The notes beneath the pieces are model-generated. The model saw nothing but the letters and a program-made list of their open reading frames with translations. It did no database searches and had not been told where the DNA came from. Shown here one piece after another: positions 1 through 5,550 of a DNA stretch of 5,805 nucleotides. The translations under genes and the position numbers were made by a program. Numbering within the stretch: the stretch's first letter is position 1; every line of letters starts with the position of its first letter. The DNA lies in the NCBI GenBank assembly GCA_016936035.1, contig JAFGPU010000369.1, positions 1-5,805 on the forward strand, given 5' to 3'. The stretch comes from Acidimicrobiales bacterium. Its GTDB lineage: Bacteria; Actinomycetota; Acidimicrobiia; Acidimicrobiales; VFJN01.

Positions 1-39
1 GACCACCAGGCCACCACCGCACCCACCCACCGCCGCGTG

Positions 40-81
40 TCACCTTGTTCCGAAAGCCGCCCCGAAATCGGAACAAGGTGA
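40..81. repeat. 14-bp perfect inverted repeat (large hairpin or extragenic palindrome)
   Basis: The left arm TCACCTTGTTCCGA (40-53) is the exact reverse complement of the right arm TCGGAACAAGGTGA (68-81), with a 14-nt loop at 54-67. The arms are noticeably less GC-rich than the surrounding DNA. The structure lies about 170 nt beyond the stop of the minus-strand DUF1330 gene. It could be a bidirectional terminator for this gene and an unseen neighbour to the left, an interspersed extragenic palindrome, or a binding site with widely spaced half-sites. No clear T-run follows on either strand, so the terminator reading is not certain. Confidence 0.8.
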
Positions 82-153
82 AACAACCTGCCCGCCCGTA
101 CCAGCGAGACCAGTTGCCCCAGGTGAGGCCCGGCGTCGTGCCGCCGGCCAAGC

Positions 154-186
154 GAGGGCCCCCGACCGGCGTCGTCGGTGGCCCTC
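154..186 (-). terminator. Hairpin, probable terminator of the DUF1330 gene
   Basis: GAGGGCC (154-160) pairs with GGCCCTC (180-186), and CCGAC (162-166) pairs with GTCGG (174-178). This gives a 12-bp stem with one C/T mismatch and a 7-nt loop (167-173). It begins 66 nt past the minus-strand stop at 253-255. There is no T-tract, which is common for terminators in high-GC actinobacteria. The role is inferred from position and stem strength. Confidence 0.5.
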
Positions 187-193
187 AGCCGCA

Positions 194-270
194 GACCGCC
201 TCGGTCGGCCGGCAGGACCGCCTCGGTCAGCCGGCGGCGGCCAGCCCTTCGGTCAGCCGGCGGCGGCCAG
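194..270. repeat. Short tandem repeats duplicating the 3' end of the DUF1330 gene
   Basis: TCGGTCAGCCGGCGGCGGCC plus the following AG occurs identically at 223-244 and 249-270, a 22-bp match at a 26-bp period. A third, degenerate unit beginning TCGGTCGGCCGGC lies at 201-222. The 13-mer GACCGCCTCGGTC, itself a small hairpin with a 5-bp stem and 3-nt loop, occurs at 194-206 and 216-228. On the minus strand, the 249-270 copy encodes the last residues LAAAG and the stop of the DUF1330 gene. The 223-244 copy repeats that same coding end and stop just downstream, in a different frame. This looks like local tandem duplication by replication slippage. Confidence 0.85.
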
Positions 271-600
271 GCTCCGCAGCCGGGCAGCGGTGGCCGACGG
301 GTCGTAGTCCGGGCCGACGCCGTCGACGATGATCGCCTCCCCCTCGATGTGGTCGGTCCGCAGCGGCAGGATCGCCTGGTAGGCGGGCGAGTCGTACCAC
401 TGCCGGGCGGCCTCGACGTCGGGGAACTCGATGATGACGACGGTGCCCGGCCAGTCGCCCTCGTGCACCTCGACCTCGGCGCCGTGCACGATGAAGCGCC
501 CGCCGAACGGGTCGAGCGTCGCCTGGATGCGCTCGATGTAGTCGAGCACGTCGGGGTGCAGGTTGGGGGTACGGAGGTGGGCCAGGGCGTAGGCGGCCAT
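253..600 (-). CDS. DUF1330 family protein
   Basis: A 115-residue protein of the DUF1330 family, small cytoplasmic proteins with a dimeric alpha/beta (ferredoxin-like) fold and no settled biochemical role. Family features seen: an N-terminal strand (AYALAHL, 3-9), the GGRFIVHGAEVEVHEGDW segment (33-50), then VVIIEFPDVEAARQWYDSPAYQAI (54-77) and ILPLRTDHIEGEAIIVDGV (77-95). The motif around F59-P60 and W68-Y69 with SPAYQ is the most typical part. About 20 residues follow the domain, somewhat longer than the usual ~95-100 aa. The ATG at 600 is chosen because GGAAAGG lies 9 nt upstream and the domain starts immediately; the frame is open far upstream only as antiparallel shadow of the ABC gene. 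It lies 122 nt downstream of the ABC exporter stop on the same strand, so cotranscription or its own promoter are both possible. The family call is from motif memory, not a search. Confidence 0.9.
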   Translation of the reverse strand: MAAYALAHLRTPNLHPDVLDYIERIQATLDPFGGRFIVHGAEVEVHEGDWPGTVVIIEFPDVEAARQWYDSPAYQAILPLRTDHIEGEAIIVDGVGPDYDPSATAARLRSLAAAG

Positions 601-676
601 CGGGCGCGTCCTTTCCGGTCGATCGACGGCGGGGATGCCGTCCCGGCGATGGTGACGGACGCCGAGGGGCGTGGCG

Positions 677-693
677 ATTACCGGCGAGGTAAT
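677..693. promoter_or_regulatory. Inverted repeat ATTACC-N5-GGTAAT, candidate operator
   Basis: ATTACC (677-682) and GGTAAT (688-693) form a 6-bp inverted repeat with a 5-nt centre. It is one of the few AT-containing stretches in the neighbourhood. It sits about 77 nt upstream of the DUF1330 start, in the gap after the ABC gene. The size and spacing would suit a dimeric regulator site for the DUF1330 gene. I see no convincing -35/-10 pair beside it, so this is a weak inference. Confidence 0.3.
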
Positions 694-700
694 GGTCGCT

Positions 701-755
701 GCGCCGGCGTGAGCCCGACCGGTCATCCCCGGGCCGGCGAGGGCCCGACCGGTGA
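701..755. repeat. Imperfect 25-bp direct repeat across the ABC exporter stop codon
   Basis: Positions 701-725 and 731-755 match at 21 of 25 bases, with a core GCCCGACCGGT and a 30-bp period. The right copy is inside the exporter coding sequence (residues SPVGPSPAR). The left copy contains the stop. Because 30 bp is ten codons, the copies are in frame: the TGA stop (723-725) aligns with a TCA serine codon (753-755). Confidence 0.75.
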
Positions 756-2546
756 GCCTGGCGCCGGCGCGCCCGTGCCCGCGACCCACGTCTGGTAGAG
801 CGCGGCGTAGGCGCCGTCCCGGGTCACCAGCTGCTCGTGGGGGCCCAGCTCGACGAGCTCGCCCCCGTCGACCACGCCGACCACGTCGGCCCGCTCGGAC
901 GTCGACAGGCGGTGGGCGATCACGATCACCGTCCGGCCCTCGAGCAGGCGGTCGACCGCCCCCTCGACCAGCGCCTCGGTGCCCGGGTCGAGGCTGGACG
1001 TCGCCTCGTCGAGCACCAGCACCGCCGGGTCGGCCAGCGCGGCGCGCGCCAGCGACACGAGCTGCTTCTCGCCCGCCGACAGGCGGCTGCCCCGCTCGCG
1101 CACCTCGGTGTCGAGCCCGTCGGCCAGGCTTGCGAACCGCTCGTAGGCGCCCACGGCCCGCAGGGCGTCGTCGACCTCGGCGTCGGTGGCGTCGGCCCGG
1201 GCGAGCCGCACGTTGTCGCGGATCGACCCGTTGAAGAGGAAGCCCTCCTGGGGGATGACGACGATGCGGCCCCGCAGGGACGCCAGCGTGGCATCGCGCA
1301 GGTCGACACCGCCGAAGCGGACGTGGCCCTCGGTCGGGTCGTACAGCCGCGCCGCCAGCTTGGCCAGCGTCGACTTGCCGGCGCCGGTCGGCCCGACCAG
1401 CGCCAGGCGCGACCCCGCGGGGATGCGCAGCGTGACGTCGCGCAGCACCCGGGGCCCGTCGCCGTAGGCGAAGGACACGCCGTCCACCTCGAGGTCGCCG
1501 ACTTCGGGCAGGTCGACCGCCGCCGGGCGCTCGGCCACGTCGACGGGCGTGTCGAGCAGCTCGTAGAGCTTCTGCAGGCCCGCGCCGGCCGACTGCACCA
1601 TGTTGAACAGCTGGCTGAGCTGCTGCACCGGCTCGAACAGGTTCGACAGCGTGAGCACGAAGAACGCCACGGTGCCGATGGTGAGCGCGTCGTTGTGCAC
1701 CCACCACCCGCCGACGCCGAGGGCCAGCGCCGTCGTGCCCCAGCCCGCCAGCTCGATGACCGGCAGGTACCAGGCGGAGATCGCCACCGACCGCATGTGG
1801 CTGTCGTAGAGCTCGCGGTTGCCCTGCTCGAACCGGTCGACCTCGACGTCCTCGCGGCCGTACGCCTGCACCACCCGCACCCCGGCGATGCCCTCCTGCA
1901 GGTGCGACAGCGTGTTGCCGATGTTGTCGCGCACCTCGAGGTAGGCGTCGTTGGAGTCGCGCTGGAACTTGACGCTGGCCACGACCACAGGAGGCAGGGC
2001 CACCAGGCAGACCAGCAGCAGCTGCCACGACACCGACGCCAGCACGATCAGCGACACCACGAGCAGCAGCGCGTTCGACACGAACATCGCCAGGCCCATC
2101 TGGATGAGCTCGGACAGCGAGTCGACGTCGGAGGTCATGCGCGACACGAGCACGCCGGCCTTCGACCGGTCGTAGAACGGCATCGACAGCCGCTGCAGGT
2201 GATGGAACACCCGGTTGCGCAGCTCGCGCAGGAAGTCCTCGCCCACCCGGCTGATCAGGGCGATCTGCCGCCGGTTCGTGACGTACGCCAGGACCGCCAC
2301 GACCACGTAGCCGATGACCGCCAGGTTGAGCGTGCCGGCATCGCGCGGCTTGATGCCCTGGTCGATGCCGACGCGCACCAGGTACGGGCCGGCCAGCACG
2401 GTGCAGGTCCACAGCACCACCATGGCCACGGCGCCGACCACCCGCCGGCGGTGCGGCCGCAGCAGCCCGGCCGACCGCCGCAGCACGTGCGTCGCGCCGG
2501 CCACGTCGAGCTTGGCGTCGTCGTCGACGCCCGCACCCATCCACAT
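723..2546 (-). CDS. ABC exporter half-transporter, catalytic-site subunit of a heterodimer
   Basis: A 607-residue type I ABC exporter (membrane domain fused to ATPase) of the inner membrane, using ATP to move an unknown, probably hydrophobic, substrate outward. Six membrane segments lie near residues 35-57, 73-92, 150-172, 175-193, 260-283 and 288-310. The ATPase domain spans about 352-585: A-loop Y361, Walker A GPTGAGKS (385-392), Q-loop Q433 in IPQEGFLF, Walker B VLVLDE with catalytic E514, D-loop SSLD (517-520) and H-loop H545. The signature motif is LSAGE (489-493) in place of LSGGQ, the only major departure. The C-terminus is a short Gly/Pro/Ala-rich tail. Start: ATG at 2546, with AGGGAGGA 8 nt upstream; a second in-frame ATG two codons on is less well spaced. 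It overlaps the upstream ABC gene as TGATG, so the two are surely cotranscribed and probably translationally coupled. Substrate is not predictable from the sequence. Confidence 0.95.
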   Translation of the reverse strand: MWMGAGVDDDAKLDVAGATHVLRRSAGLLRPHRRRVVGAVAMVVLWTCTVLAGPYLVRVGIDQGIKPRDAGTLNLAVIGYVVVAVLAYVTNRRQIALISRVGEDFLRELRNRVFHHLQRLSMPFYDRSKAGVLVSRMTSDVDSLSELIQMGLAMFVSNALLLVVSLIVLASVSWQLLLVCLVALPPVVVASVKFQRDSNDAYLEVRDNIGNTLSHLQEGIAGVRVVQAYGREDVEVDRFEQGNRELYDSHMRSVAISAWYLPVIELAGWGTTALALGVGGWWVHNDALTIGTVAFFVLTLSNLFEPVQQLSQLFNMVQSAGAGLQKLYELLDTPVDVAERPAAVDLPEVGDLEVDGVSFAYGDGPRVLRDVTLRIPAGSRLALVGPTGAGKSTLAKLAARLYDPTEGHVRFGGVDLRDATLASLRGRIVVIPQEGFLFNGSIRDNVRLARADATDAEVDDALRAVGAYERFASLADGLDTEVRERGSRLSAGEKQLVSLARAALADPAVLVLDEATSSLDPGTEALVEGAVDRLLEGRTVIVIAHRLSTSERADVVGVVDGGELVELGPHEQLVTRDGAYAALYQTWVAGTGAPAPGSPVGPSPARG

Positions 2547-2562
2547 CAGCGCCGTCCTCCCT
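2544..2562 (-). promoter_or_regulatory. Ribosome site and TGATG stop-start overlap between the ABC genes
   Basis: On the minus strand AGGGAGGA (2562-2555) lies 8 nt before the ATG (2546-2544). The A of that ATG is also the last base of the upstream gene's TGA stop (2548-2546). This fixes the start of the downstream subunit and suggests translational coupling, which would favour equal subunit amounts. Confidence 0.85.
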
Positions 2563-4429
2563 GCGTGATGCGGCCACCCGCCGGCGCACGGTCGCCGTCG
2601 GTGCTGTCGCCGTCGAGCAGGCGATCGGCCGCCGGGGCACCCTCGCGGGCCGGGTCGTCAAGGTCGTCCGGGCCCACCGCCACCGGCGCCTCGCGCCGCG
2701 CAGCCGACGCCAGCACCTGGCGGTAGCGGGCGCTGGAGCCGAGCAGCGACTGGTGCGTGCCCTCGGCCACGACCCGGCCGCCGTCGATGAGCACCACCCG
2801 GTCGGCCAGGGCGATCGTGGCGGGGCGGTGGGCGATGACGATGGTGGTGCGGCCCCGCATGACCTCGGTGAGCGCGTCGCGGATCTCGTGCTCCTTGCTC
2901 GGGTCGACGGCGGACGTGGCGTCGTCGAGGATCAGCACCCGCGGGTCGGCGAGGATCGCGCGCGCGATGGCGATGCGCTGCCGCTGCCCGCCGGACAGCG
3001 AGTAGCCCCGCTCACCGATGCGGGTGGCGTAGCCCTCGGGCAGGGCGCTGACGAACTCGTGCGCGCCGGCCAGCCGGGCGGCGCGCTCGATGGCCTCGAA
3101 CGGCGCCGACGGGTCGGCGAATGCGATGTTGGCGGCGATGGTGTCGCTGAACAGGAAGGTGTCCTCGAACACGATGCCGATCGCCCGCCGCAGGTCGCGC
3201 AGCCGCAGGTCGCGCACGTCCGCCCCGTCGAGGGCGACCGACCCCGCCTCGACGTCGTAGAACCGGGGGATCAGGCGGGCCACGGTCGTCTTGCCGGTGC
3301 CGGTCGGGCCGACCAGCGCCACCGACTCGCCGGCGGCCACCGTGAGGTCGAACTCGTCGAGCACCGGGTCGCGGCGCCCGTAGCCGAAGCGGACGCCTGT
3401 GAACCGCACCTCGCCGCCGCCCGCGGGCAGGGCGTGGGGACGGGCGGTGTCGCGGACCTCGGGCTCGGTGGTGAGCACCTCGTCGACCCGCTCGGCCGAC
3501 GCCGAGGCCCGCTGGGACTGGGCGACGATCATGCCAAGCATGCGCAGCGGCCACACGAGCATGGCGATGTACACGTTGAAGGCGACGAGCGAGCCCAGCG
3601 ACAGGCTGCCGGCGAGCACCTGGTGGCCGCCGTAGCCGAGCACCGCGATGAGCCCGATGTTCGGCAGCAGCTCGAGGCCCGGCAGGTAGCGGGCGCGGGT
3701 CATCGCCGCCGCCATCGACTCGCGGTAGACGTCGTCGGCCTCGGACGACAGCCGCTGGGCCTGCACCGCCTCGGCGCCGAGGCCCTTGACGACCCGCACG
3801 CCGGCCACCGACTCCTCGACCACCGCAGCCAGCTCGGCCGACTCGCGCTGGATGCCCATGACGTGAGGGTGGAGGCGCCGTGAGAACCGCGTCGCGAGCA
3901 CGTTGAGGAACGGCAGCGACCCGAGGGCGAGCAGCGTGAGCAGCGGGTCGATCGTGGCGAGGATGACGGTGACCGCCAGCACGGTCATGCCGTTGCTGAT
4001 GGTGAGGGGGATCATGACCACGAACGCCTGGATCTGCTGCAGGTCGGTGTTGGCCCGGCTCATGAGCTGACCCGTCTGCACGGCGTCGTGGTAGGCGAAG
4101 TGCAGGCGCTGCATGTGGGCGAACAGCTGGTCGCGCAGGTTGGCCTCGACGGCCCGCGCCTCGCGGAAGGCGATGTAGCGCCGCAGACCGGTGAAGAGCG
4201 CAGACGCCAGGGCGACGCAGCCGAGCGTGATGGCCCAGCGGCGGAGCGCCGCCATGTCGTCGCGCTCGATGCCGCGGTCGATCGCCCGCTGGACGATGAG
4301 GCCGGTGCTGACCTTGGCGGCCGTCCACGCCAGGCCGACCGCGACGCCGATCGCGATGCCTCGCCGGCGGCGCCGGGCCTCGCGGAGGATGAGGCTCCAC
4401 CCGCTTCGGCCACCGGTGCTGTCTGGCAT
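2546..4429 (-). CDS. ABC exporter half-transporter, degenerate-site subunit of a heterodimer
   Basis: A 627-residue type I ABC exporter half and partner of the downstream gene. Membrane segments lie near residues 27-48, 66-86, 138-160, 163-181, 252-275 and 281-303. The ATPase domain spans about 340-570: A-loop Y350, Walker A GPTGTGKT (374-381), canonical signature LSGGQ (478-482), D-loop SAVD (506-509) and H-loop H534. Two catalytic positions are altered. Walker B reads VLILDD, with D503 where the catalytic Glu belongs, and the Q-loop reads IVFEDTFLF, with E422 in place of Gln. In heterodimeric exporters such as TM287/288, BmrCD and TmrAB, one ATP site is degenerate in this way. A tail of about 57 polar, Asp/Gly/Arg-rich residues follows the domain. 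Start: ATG at 4429, with GAGGGGAG directly upstream. A GTG at 4516 is in frame but would add 29 residues running through the 20-bp palindrome and lacks a good ribosome site. Confidence 0.95.
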   Translation of the reverse strand: MPDSTGGRSGWSLILREARRRRRGIAIGVAVGLAWTAAKVSTGLIVQRAIDRGIERDDMAALRRWAITLGCVALASALFTGLRRYIAFREARAVEANLRDQLFAHMQRLHFAYHDAVQTGQLMSRANTDLQQIQAFVVMIPLTISNGMTVLAVTVILATIDPLLTLLALGSLPFLNVLATRFSRRLHPHVMGIQRESAELAAVVEESVAGVRVVKGLGAEAVQAQRLSSEADDVYRESMAAAMTRARYLPGLELLPNIGLIAVLGYGGHQVLAGSLSLGSLVAFNVYIAMLVWPLRMLGMIVAQSQRASASAERVDEVLTTEPEVRDTARPHALPAGGGEVRFTGVRFGYGRRDPVLDEFDLTVAAGESVALVGPTGTGKTTVARLIPRFYDVEAGSVALDGADVRDLRLRDLRRAIGIVFEDTFLFSDTIAANIAFADPSAPFEAIERAARLAGAHEFVSALPEGYATRIGERGYSLSGGQRQRIAIARAILADPRVLILDDATSAVDPSKEHEIRDALTEVMRGRTTIVIAHRPATIALADRVVLIDGGRVVAEGTHQSLLGSSARYRQVLASAARREAPVAVGPDDLDDPAREGAPAADRLLDGDSTDGDRAPAGGRITQGGRR

Positions 4430-4440
4430 GTGCTCCCCTC
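4430..4440 (-). promoter_or_regulatory. Ribosome binding site that fixes the first ABC gene start
   Basis: Reading the minus strand, GAGGGGAG (4440-4433) precedes the ATG (4429-4427). Core GAGG to ATG spacing is about 7 nt. This favours the start at 4429 over the upstream in-frame GTG at 4516. Confidence 0.75.
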
Positions 4441-4467
4441 GCTGCGCGCGCAATCCGACCGCGAGAA

Positions 4468-4487
4468 ACTTGACCCGCGGGTCAAGT
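4468..4487. promoter_or_regulatory. Perfect 20-bp palindrome, candidate operator of the ABC exporter operon
   Basis: ACTTGACCCGCGGGTCAAGT is identical to its own reverse complement over all 20 bases. It lies 38 nt upstream of the ABC start and about 160 nt from the divergent surface-protein start. The length, lack of spacer and position are those of a binding site for a dimeric repressor such as a TetR, GntR or MarR type. No regulator gene is in the window. It overlaps the possible -10 box at 4485-4490, which fits repression by promoter occlusion. As RNA it could also fold, but the zero-length loop makes a hairpin with a full stem impossible. Confidence 0.7.
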
Positions 4488-4490
4488 CTA
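4485..4490 (-). promoter_or_regulatory. Possible -10 box for the ABC operon
   Basis: On the minus strand TAGACT (4490-4485) fits the actinobacterial TANNNT -10 pattern. A start of transcription about 7 nt later would fall inside the palindrome and leave a leader of roughly 45-50 nt. No good -35 hexamer is seen at 16-18 nt upstream. Weak call from pattern only. Confidence 0.35.
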
Positions 4491-4567
4491 GCGACCGAAC
4501 CGGGTGGACCCACCACGAGTTTCGGGCCCGGATCGCGCGTCGCGTGAGGTCAGCACCACCCGACCCC

Positions 4568-4597
4568 TTGAGAAATCGTCGTCCGCGGGGAAACCTT
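4568..4597 (+). promoter_or_regulatory. Possible promoter of the LPXTG surface protein gene
   Basis: TTGAGA (4568-4573) matches the -35 consensus TTGACA at five of six bases. At 17-18 nt spacing the -10 candidates are AAACCT or AACCTT, both weak. The rest of the 216-bp divergent gap shows small GC-rich inverted repeats, such as CGGGCCCG at 4523-4530, that I do not interpret. Confidence 0.3.
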
Positions 4598-4645
4598 TCG
4601 CCGGCGGTTCTCCCGATGACCACGAACTGAGAGGTCGAGCAACCC

Positions 4646-5497
4646 ATGAAACCGTCAACGATGAGGTGGGGTGCGGTCGCGTCGATCGCCGGCGCCGCCA
4701 TCCTCGCCGTCTCAGCGTTCGCCCTCAGCCCGGCGACCGGACAGGTGCAGGGGGCCGGGGGATCCAACGAGGGCACCGTCAAGATCAACGACACCGACGC
4801 CGACGACTTCCCCGCCAACGACCCGCACGTGGGCTGCGTGTTCACCGTCGGGTTCTTCGGCTACCCCGAGGACGCGGAACCCGTCGAGGTGACGTTCACG
4901 GTCGTCCCGCCGACCGCCGATTCGGGACAGGGCGACGAGATCGTCAACGACTCGGTGCCGGTTGCGGGCGACGAGGCGGGTGGCGCAAACGACGAGGACG
5001 CCGTCAGGACCTACGACCTGACGGACCTGCTGGCGCCCTACGAGGCCCAGCCGCAGCAGGGCTACCACATCAAGCTCGACGTCGATTCACCCGAGACCCA
5101 GGGCGGCCCCAAGTCGAAGGTGTTCTGGGTGATGTGCGAGGAGCCACCGCCGGAGACCACCACGTCCACCACGGCACCCGACGGGACCACCTCGACCACG
5201 AAGCCCGACGACACCACCTCGACCACGGCGCCCGAGGGGACGACCACGACCGCTCCGCCGGAAGGTGCGACCACAACCGTGCCTCCCGAGCGCGAGGCGC
5301 CCGAGGCTCCGGGAGCGCCAGGAGCACCAGGAGCGCCAGGGGCACCGGGAGCACCCGAAGCACCGGGGGCACCCGGCGCGCCCGCTGAGCTTCCCGTCAC
5401 CGGGTCGGCCACCACGGCCATGACCGGTGTCGGCGTGGGCCTTCTGCTCGTCGGAGCGGCCTTGACGCTCGCGCAGCGCCGCCGCCTCATCGACTGA
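4646..5497 (+). CDS. Secreted LPXTG-anchored surface protein with Thr/Pro stalk and collagen-like tract
   Basis: A 283-residue protein that I cannot name. Residues 1-35 are a signal peptide: K2 and R7, then a hydrophobic run 9-27, with cleavage somewhere between A23 and Q35. A globular domain spans about 42-165, beginning GTVKINDTDADDFP and holding HVGC (C64) and WVMC (C164), which could form a disulfide. Similar sequence around a PHVGC...F motif is, as I recall, common in actinobacterial secreted proteins of unknown function. Residues 172-215 are five 9-residue Thr/Pro units (TTSTTAPDG type). Residues 218-247 are ten APG/APE triplets. LPVTG (249-253), a membrane segment (about 258-276) and QRRRLID complete a sortase signal. 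The sortase itself is not in the window. Start: ATG 4646 with GAGAGG 11 nt upstream (slightly long), directly followed by the signal peptide. The gene is divergent from the ABC operon and ends 13 nt before a strong hairpin. The acidic domain and lack of catalytic motifs suggest a structural or adhesive role, which is inference. Confidence 0.9.
   Translation: MKPSTMRWGAVASIAGAAILAVSAFALSPATGQVQGAGGSNEGTVKINDTDADDFPANDPHVGCVFTVGFFGYPEDAEPVEVTFTVVPPTADSGQGDEIVNDSVPVAGDEAGGANDEDAVRTYDLTDLLAPYEAQPQQGYHIKLDVDSPETQGGPKSKVFWVMCEEPPPETTTSTTAPDGTTSTTKPDDTTSTTAPEGTTTTAPPEGATTTVPPEREAPEAPGAPGAPGAPGAPGAPEAPGAPGAPAELPVTGSATTAMTGVGVGLLLVGAALTLAQRRRLID
5156..5290 (+). repeat. In-gene 9-residue Thr/Pro repeats (stalk)
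   Basis: Five 27-bp units encode TTSTTAPDG, TTSTTKPDD, TTSTTAPEG, TTTTAPPEG and ATTTVPPE(R) (residues 172-216). Such Thr/Pro segments form extended, often glycosylated, wall-spanning stalks. The last two units are shifted in pattern, with Pro-Pro replacing Ala-Pro. Confidence 0.85.
5297..5386 (+). repeat. In-gene collagen-like APG triplet tract
   Basis: Ten triplets (residues 218-247) read APE, APG five times, APE, APG twice, APA, a Gly-X-Y pattern with Pro in the Y position. The DNA is a 9-bp quasi-repeat of ggagcacca-like units with varied third bases, so the repeat has drifted synonymously and is probably kept for its protein product. The tract is short compared with known bacterial collagen-like proteins, so triple-helix formation is uncertain. 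Confidence 0.85.
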
Positions 5498-5510
5498 CAC
5501 TGCTCTGCGT

Positions 5511-5544
5511 CCGATCGGCCGGCGGCGTCCCGCCGGCCGATCGG
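5511..5544 (+). terminator. Strong terminator hairpin after the surface protein gene
   Basis: CCGATCGGCCGGCGG (5511-5525) pairs perfectly with CCGCCGGCCGATCGG (5530-5544). This is a 15-bp stem with a CGTC tetraloop, starting 13 nt after the stop at 5495-5497. There is no T-run, as usual in this GC range. Being symmetric, and between convergent genes, it may serve both strands. Confidence 0.85.
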
Positions 5545-5550
5545 CGCGCC

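Larger units (their letters stand above)
1..252. other. Structured intergenic region without a convincing gene
   Basis: I see no supportable gene here. Open frames cross the region on the plus strand, including one from a TTG at 45, but they translate the inverted and tandem repeats into Arg/Pro-rich peptide with no domain and no good ribosome site. The first 36 bases are a C/A-rich stretch (G-rich on the minus strand). Inside lie the inverted repeat 40-81, the hairpin 154-186 and the tandem repeats 194-270, each listed separately. The region is downstream of the minus-strand DUF1330 gene, so terminator function is the natural reading for part of it. Confidence 0.7.

Noticed and set aside
1..36. 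G-quadruplex-forming run on the minus strand
   Set aside because: It has mostly GG runs with only two GGG runs, so at best a weak two-tetrad structure. Such runs are expected in DNA this GC-rich.
194..270. Possible CRISPR-like or origin-iteron array
   Set aside because: There are only two exact copies and one degenerate copy, with almost no spacer, and they match the coding end of the adjacent gene. No cas genes or replication genes are present.
45..798. Plus-strand open frames 45-332 and 178-798
   Set aside because: The first translates the inverted and tandem repeats into Arg/Pro-rich peptide from a TTG. The second runs antisense to the DUF1330 gene and into the ABC gene. Neither has a domain or plausible codon pattern.
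601..2661. Long upstream extension of the DUF1330 frame, up to 802 codons
   Set aside because: Upstream of 600 the frame is Arg/Ala-rich shadow of the ABC gene. The family domain starts at the ATG at 600, which has its own ribosome site.
837..2726. 629-codon open frame on the plus strand, antisense to the ABC genes
   Set aside because: It is His/Arg/Asp/Val-rich with no domain, lies opposite clear ABC exporter coding sequence, and is the usual antisense shadow of high-GC genes. The same holds for the plus-strand frame 2753-3883 and the minus-strand frame 3012-4400.
4430..4516. GTG at 4516 as the start of the first ABC subunit
   Set aside because: The added 29 residues would be encoded by the 20-bp palindrome and promoter-like DNA. 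The ATG at 4429 has a strong ribosome site and gives a normal N-terminus for the family.
4060..4845. Minus-strand frame of 261 codons across the divergent promoter region
   Set aside because: It overlaps the ABC gene, the palindrome and the surface-protein signal peptide in other frames, with Ser/Arg-rich low-complexity translation.
5297..5386. Short-period DNA repeat as a separate element
   Set aside because: It is in frame within the surface-protein gene and encodes the APG triplets, so it is a protein feature rather than an independent DNA repeat.
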